This document shows positions 60,813 through 64,000 of a stretch of DNA of 64,000 nt, one piece after another (the stretch's first letter is position 1; each line of letters starts with the position of its first letter). Where the stretch lies: positions 183,481 through 247,480 of the forward strand of contig JAVBOM010000002.1 of NCBI GenBank assembly GCA_031550535.1, given 5' to 3'. The notes beneath the pieces were generated by a model. It had not been told where the DNA came from. It did not search any database and saw only the letters and a program-made list of their open reading frames with translations. Source of the DNA: Avichristensenella sp031550535. Its GTDB lineage: Bacteria > Bacillota > Clostridia > Christensenellales > Aristaeellaceae. The position numbers and the translations under genes are program-made.

Positions 60813-61291
60813 AGCGATTCCTCCTCCAGGATGCCGCGCAGGGCCGCGCGGGCGGTGTGGAGCCGTGATTTGACGGTGCCGGCGGGCACGCGGAGCATCC
60901 CCGCCACCTCCTGCACGCTCGCGCCCTCAATGTAGTGCAGCACCACGGCGATTCGCTGCTTTTCCGGCAGCGCGTGCAGCGCGTCGTGCAGATCCTGGTC
61001 GCGCAGGCTGTCCTCCACCGGGCTGTAGCCCCCGGCGGGCTCGGGCGGCTCGGCCAGCACGATGCGCCGGTTTTTGCGCAGCAGCGTGTAGCACTCGTTG
61101 ATCAGAATGCGGACGATCCAAGGCCGAAAGGCCGCCGGGTCGCGCACGCGGTCCTTGTGCTGCCAGGCGCGCAGGATGCAGCTTTGCACGGCGTCCTGCC
61201 TGTCGCACAGCCGGGGGAGCAGCGCGGCGCTAACCCGGTAAAGCGTTTCGGTGAGCGCGGTCACGCTCTCCTCGAAAGCGGTCTGTGTCAT
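60809..61291 (-). CDS. ECF-type RNA polymerase sigma factor (module 2)
   Basis: The 160-residue sigma factor has region 2 (QDAVQSCILRAWQHKDRVRD, FRPWIVRILINECY) and region 4 (KQRIAVVLHYIEGASVQEVAGMLRVPAGTVKSRLHTAR). It is clearly paralogous to the sigma at 49464-49922 (shared QSC-L-AWQHKDR and RILINEC-like blocks). ATG 61291 has GGAAGGAG at 8 bp; the longer frame upstream translates a family-A repeat and was rejected. It and the anti-sigma gene form a coupled two-gene operon. Confidence 0.93.
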   Translation of the reverse strand: MTQTAFEESVTALTETLYRVSAALLPRLCDRQDAVQSCILRAWQHKDRVRDPAAFRPWIVRILINECYTLLRKNRRIVLAEPPEPAGGYSPVEDSLRDQDLHDALHALPEKQRIAVVLHYIEGASVQEVAGMLRVPAGTVKSRLHTARAALRGILEEESL

Positions 61292-61304
61292 GGGCACGCT
61301 CCTT

Positions 61305-61371
61305 CCAAGACGGCGGCGCTGATTTGAAAAATCGGGCGCCATACGGGGATTTCGAAAGAAATCCCTACCGC
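61305..61371. repeat. Family-A two-hairpin palindromic repeat
   Basis: GGCGGCGCTGATTTGAAAAATC hairpin half and GGGGATTTC-GAAA-GAAATCCC. It lies directly upstream of the sigma factor ribosome site. Confidence 0.9.
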
Positions 61372-61507
61372 AGTGTTTTCATTCCTCATCGCTGTATTGG
61401 CACCGAATACGTACTGATGACGCGCAAACGGCGTAAAAGGTTCAGAATGGCGCGTGAAACGACGGGAAGCAAAGCCACCGCCGGTTCGTCTATTGTCTTG
61501 GCAAATG

Positions 61508-61560
61508 GTGGGGATTCCTGGCGGAATCCTTTTATGGCTTGGAATCTTCGGTTCCTCGCC
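61508..61560. repeat. Degenerate family-A repeat
   Basis: GGGGATTCCTGGCGGAATCC is conserved; the second half has decayed to GGAATCTTCGGTTCC, which still forms a hairpin. Confidence 0.55.
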
Positions 61561-61596
61561 GTCATCAAGATGAACAGAGTGGGTAGACAGCAAAAC

Positions 61597-62094
61597 ATGC
61601 GAGAAAACAGAGTGGACCTGCGCAGATTTGTTCCCCGGGGGCTGGGCCTGCGCACGATGAAAACGGTGCTGACCGTGATGATTTCGGCGGCGATTATGCG
61701 CTACGTGCTGCACGATACGCCGTTTTTCGCGTGCATCGGCGCGGTGGTGGCAATGGAGAGGACGATCCAGGATTCCTACCGGGCGGCGCTGATCCGAAAC
61801 CTCGGCACGCTGGTGGGCGGGCTGCTCGGCATCCTGTTCGCGAACCTGACCGGCAACGTGGTGCTGCTCGCGCTCGGCGTCATCCCGATCATCCTGATTC
61901 AGAACGCGCTGAACAAGCAGCAGTCGATCATCCCGGCGTGCGTGGTGTATTTCGCCGTCGTGTATACGAACACGGTCGATACCGCGCTGTCGTACGGGCT
62001 GCGGCGCATCGGGGAGACGTTTTTGGGCACGGTGGTGGCGATTGTGGTGAACCGCGCGGTGTTTCCGCCTAAACCGGCAAGCGAAAAGCCGTGA
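61597..62094 (+). CDS. Aromatic acid exporter-like (FUSC/ArAE_1) membrane protein
   Basis: The protein (about 165 residues) resembles the N-terminal membrane part of ArAE_1/FUSC proteins: RTMKTVLTVMISAAIMRYVL, PFFACIGAVVAMERTIQDSYRAAL and GTLVGGLLGILFANLTGN, with four or five membrane segments and the conserved RN-near-glycines motif. Full-length relatives may carry a soluble C-terminal domain, which is missing, so this is a short form. The start is uncertain (ATG 61597 or 61570; no strong ribosome site) because the upstream sequence is a decayed repeat. Transport function is inferred from family only. Confidence 0.75.
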   Translation: MRENRVDLRRFVPRGLGLRTMKTVLTVMISAAIMRYVLHDTPFFACIGAVVAMERTIQDSYRAALIRNLGTLVGGLLGILFANLTGNVVLLALGVIPIILIQNALNKQQSIIPACVVYFAVVYTNTVDTALSYGLRRIGETFLGTVVAIVVNRAVFPPKPASEKP

Positions 62095-62144
62095 GTTCCG
62101 CTGGCCTGAGGGACATAGGGCGCTAACAACAGGAGGTGTGCAGC

Positions 62145-62858
62145 ATGCTGTGGCAAACACTTGTCGACGTTAATGCCCCCTTCGTGGTGGTTTTTGGGTA
62201 TCCGCTCAGCGGCCTTGAGCTAATTGCCACCATTTTCGGTATCTGGTCCGTTTGGTTGGCGGGCAGAGCAAAGGTGTCGAATTATCCGATTGGCATTCTC
62301 AATGTGATTGGGTTCATGATTATCTTCGCTCAAATCAGACTGTATTCGGATTTTCTGGAACAAATCTATTATCTTGTCGCCAGCGTATATGGCTGGGCTG
62401 TATGGAGCAAATCCCGAAAAACAGCGCGTCAAGAAGTTATCCCGTCATACCTGAGCTGGCGTCAGCGCGGATGCTGCCTGCTCTTTGTTATGGGGGGCAC
62501 ATTTGCGCTAGGCCTCTTTGTGAGCCATGCTGATCGATGGTTCGCCATCCCACAAGCGGATTATCCTTGGTTGGACGCCTTCACGACGATCGTTTCTTTT
62601 GCGGCCATGTTCTTGATGGCGAAGAAAAAAATCGAATCATGGTGGCTCTGGATTCTCGTGGATATCATTGCGGTCCCACTCTATTGGATGAAGGAAGTTC
62701 GTTTTATTTCGGCCGAGTACGCATTGTTCTTGATCAATGCCTGGTTTGCTTGGAGGAACTGGATCAAGATTAGACAAAAAGAAGGCGGTGGGGATTCCTC
62801 GCGAAATTCCCTTATGGCGCCCGATTTTTTGAATCAGCGCCGCCGTGGCGGAAAGTAG
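62145..62858 (+). CDS. pnuC: PnuC-type nicotinamide riboside/mononucleotide transporter with repeat-encoded C-terminus
   Basis: This 237-residue membrane protein resembles PnuC: about seven membrane segments, GIWSVWLAGRAKVSNYPIGILN (residues 28-49), YYLVASVYGWAVWSK, and WLWILVDIIAVPLYW toward the end, which hold the family WxW and NxxG motifs. It would take up nicotinamide riboside for NAD synthesis with NadR, encoded 8 bp downstream. AGGAGG lies 8 bp before ATG 62145. The last about 25 residues (from GGGDSSRNSLMAPDF) are encoded by a family-A repeat and are unlike normal PnuC tails. Codon use is AT-richer than in the rest of the window. Confidence 0.9.
   Translation: MLWQTLVDVNAPFVVVFGYPLSGLELIATIFGIWSVWLAGRAKVSNYPIGILNVIGFMIIFAQIRLYSDFLEQIYYLVASVYGWAVWSKSRKTARQEVIPSYLSWRQRGCCLLFVMGGTFALGLFVSHADRWFAIPQADYPWLDAFTTIVSFAAMFLMAKKKIESWWLWILVDIIAVPLYWMKEVRFISAEYALFLINAWFAWRNWIKIRQKEGGGDSSRNSLMAPDFLNQRRRGGK
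62786..62848. repeat. Family-A repeat forming the pnuC 3' end
   Basis: GGGGATTCC-TCGC-GAAATTCCC and GGCGCCCGATTTTTTGAATC hairpins. The repeat is read in frame as the C-terminus of PnuC. Confidence 0.88.
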
Positions 62859-62866
62859 GGGCGTAC

Positions 62867-63898
62867 ATGACGAGAGGGTTGGTGTTTGGAAAATTCCTGC
62901 CTTTGCACAGAGGGCATTTGTTTTTGATTGCTACAGCGGCGACGCGGTGCGATGAACTGCATATCGTCATTTCTTATTTGGAGTCTGACAATAAAAAGCT
63001 AATTGCACAGTTTGCTGGCCGGGATATAACCAAATCAGATCAGTTGTCTTGGCTAAACGAGGCGTTCGGGGGTATGGACTTCATCAAAATCCATCTTATC
63101 GACGAGTCGAAACTTCCTCCCTATCCGCACGGTTGGGAGGCGTGGGCGACTTTGGTGAAAAGCGAGTTGCGTTTCGAGCCAGAGCTTGTTTTTACCAGTG
63201 AGCCCGCGTATGACACCGGCTTAAAAAAGTATTTTCCGCAATCTACGCATGTAATCGTAGACCCAAAGCGGGAGTGTGTACCAATTTCAGCGACTAAGCT
63301 GGTTGAAGGCGGCATGATCAAGAACTGGGAATACCTGGCTGGCCCTTGTCGGGCTTTTTTTGCCCGCCGTGTCGTTATGGTCGGCACCGAAAGCTGCGGA
63401 AAGTCTACCCTGGTCAGGTACATGGCCAACCTCTATGCCACATCCTGGGCGGAAGAATATGGCCGCGAATACGTGCGCAACGAGCTGTCAGGGCATGAGG
63501 ATGAATTGACATATGAGGATTTTCCTAGAATTGCCGCGGGGCATTGGCAAGTGCAAGCAAAAGCCATGCGCCATGCCAACAGAATTGTCTTTATCGATAC
63601 GGATGCCATTGTCACCCAGTATTATTGTCAAGCCTACACAGGGAAACCTCATCCGGCGGTGGAGGAGTTTATTTCCCGGCAACGCTATGATTTGGTGCTG
63701 TTTCTGGAACCTGACCTGACGTGGGTCGCTGACGGGATGCGCTTGATGGGTGACGAGCGACAGCGGATAAAAAACAACGAAACCATAAAGGCCATGTATC
63801 GTGAGCGGGGAATAAGGTATACTCCTATTGCGGGCAGCTGCCAGGAAAGGCTTACGAAGGCAATCGAGCTGACCGAGCATCTTTTGGGCAGTTGCTGA
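62867..63898 (+). CDS. nadR: NadR-type NMN adenylyltransferase/ribosylnicotinamide kinase
   Basis: This 343-residue protein combines two enzyme domains. The N-terminal nucleotidyltransferase has FGKFLPLHRGH with the HxGH motif (residues 14-17) and ISATKLVEGG near 140. The C-terminal kinase has Walker A GTESCGKST (173-181) and FIDTDAIVTQYY. Together they convert nicotinamide riboside to NMN and then NAD. No N-terminal helix-turn-helix is present, so it is not a repressor as in enteric bacteria. It follows pnuC by 8 bp and shares its AT-richer codon use, suggesting that the pair arrived together. A GGGG site precedes ATG 62867. Confidence 0.93.
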   Translation: MTRGLVFGKFLPLHRGHLFLIATAATRCDELHIVISYLESDNKKLIAQFAGRDITKSDQLSWLNEAFGGMDFIKIHLIDESKLPPYPHGWEAWATLVKSELRFEPELVFTSEPAYDTGLKKYFPQSTHVIVDPKRECVPISATKLVEGGMIKNWEYLAGPCRAFFARRVVMVGTESCGKSTLVRYMANLYATSWAEEYGREYVRNELSGHEDELTYEDFPRIAAGHWQVQAKAMRHANRIVFIDTDAIVTQYYCQAYTGKPHPAVEEFISRQRYDLVLFLEPDLTWVADGMRLMGDERQRIKNNETIKAMYRERGIRYTPIAGSCQERLTKAIELTEHLLGSC

Positions 63899-63943
63899 AA
63901 TGCAGACGCGCTCGCGCGCAACTTCGGGCACGGATTGTGCTGC

Positions 63944-63995
63944 GGTGGCGGGGCGGGGGGTGGCGGGGGGGGGGGGGACACCCCCCCCCCCCCCA
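63944..63995. other. Extreme G/C homopolymer palindrome at window end
   Basis: About 13 G, then ACA, then about 16 C form a near-perfect self-complementary tract. It may be a real hairpin, but such a tract at a sequence end is often an assembly or sequencing artefact. Nothing else is seen in 63899-64000. Confidence 0.6.
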
Positions 63996-64000
63996 CCAGA

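Noticed and set aside
62095..62144. NAD-related riboswitch or NiaR operator before pnuC
   Set aside because: The gap is only 50 bp and shows no convincing structured leader beyond a ribosome site.

Overview
The window looks like a carbohydrate-scavenging stretch of chromosome from a GC-rich member of the Clostridia (Bacillota). The reasons are strong AGGAGG-type ribosome binding sites, sigma-A-like promoters (TTGACA-17-TATAGT type), three LplB/YtcP/LipO-type sugar importers that lack a local ATPase, a short YesN-like response regulator, and ECF sigma/anti-sigma pairs. No rRNA, tRNA, phage or CRISPR locus was seen, and species cannot be named from this sequence.

Layout. 1-6714 (mostly minus strand): transaldolase-like protein (cut by the window edge), LacI regulator, Asp/Glu-racemase-like protein, GH29 alpha-fucosidase, SGNH acetylesterase and an AraC-type response regulator. 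6965-10625: sugar importer 1. 10784-26095: a tightly packed plus-strand operon with a nucleotidyltransferase, a GH106-like enzyme, two GH42 beta-galactosidases, two GH2 paralogues (the first without either catalytic glutamate) and a URO-D-like protein. 26486-32536: DUF4838 protein, MATE exporter, an IS1096-ORF3/SEC-C protein and DNA polymerase IV. 32816-39715: AraC regulator, sugar importer 2, Gfo/Idh/MocA dehydrogenase and UxuA-type mannonate dehydratase. 40071-42325: two poorly known genes and an ArsR-headed regulator. 42787-48137: GNAT protein, sugar importer 3 and a PIG-L/LmbE-type deacetylase. 48242-49922 and 59637-61291: two paralogous ECF sigma/membrane anti-sigma pairs. 50264-52769: Eis-like acetyltransferase and lactonase. 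53285-59419: complete oligopeptide/Dpp importer. 61597-63898: aromatic-acid-exporter-like protein, then an AT-richer pnuC-nadR pair.

The genes fit import and breakdown of complex glycans. Acetyl groups, fucose, rhamnose-like and galactose residues could be removed by the hydrolases, sugars taken up by ABC importers energised by a shared ATPase elsewhere, and uronate-type intermediates passed through the dehydrogenase and mannonate dehydratase. These substrate links are inference.

The most unusual content is non-coding. A two-hairpin palindromic repeat of about 60 bp occurs at about 18 loci with compensatory stem changes. One copy is read in frame inside an esterase, one forms the C-terminus of PnuC, and several place their edge exactly at a stop codon. 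A larger multi-hairpin element of about 210-250 nt occurs three times with strong covariation. A 163-bp MITE-like element with perfect 13-bp terminal inverted repeats and an 8-bp target duplication lies inside the oligopeptide operon.
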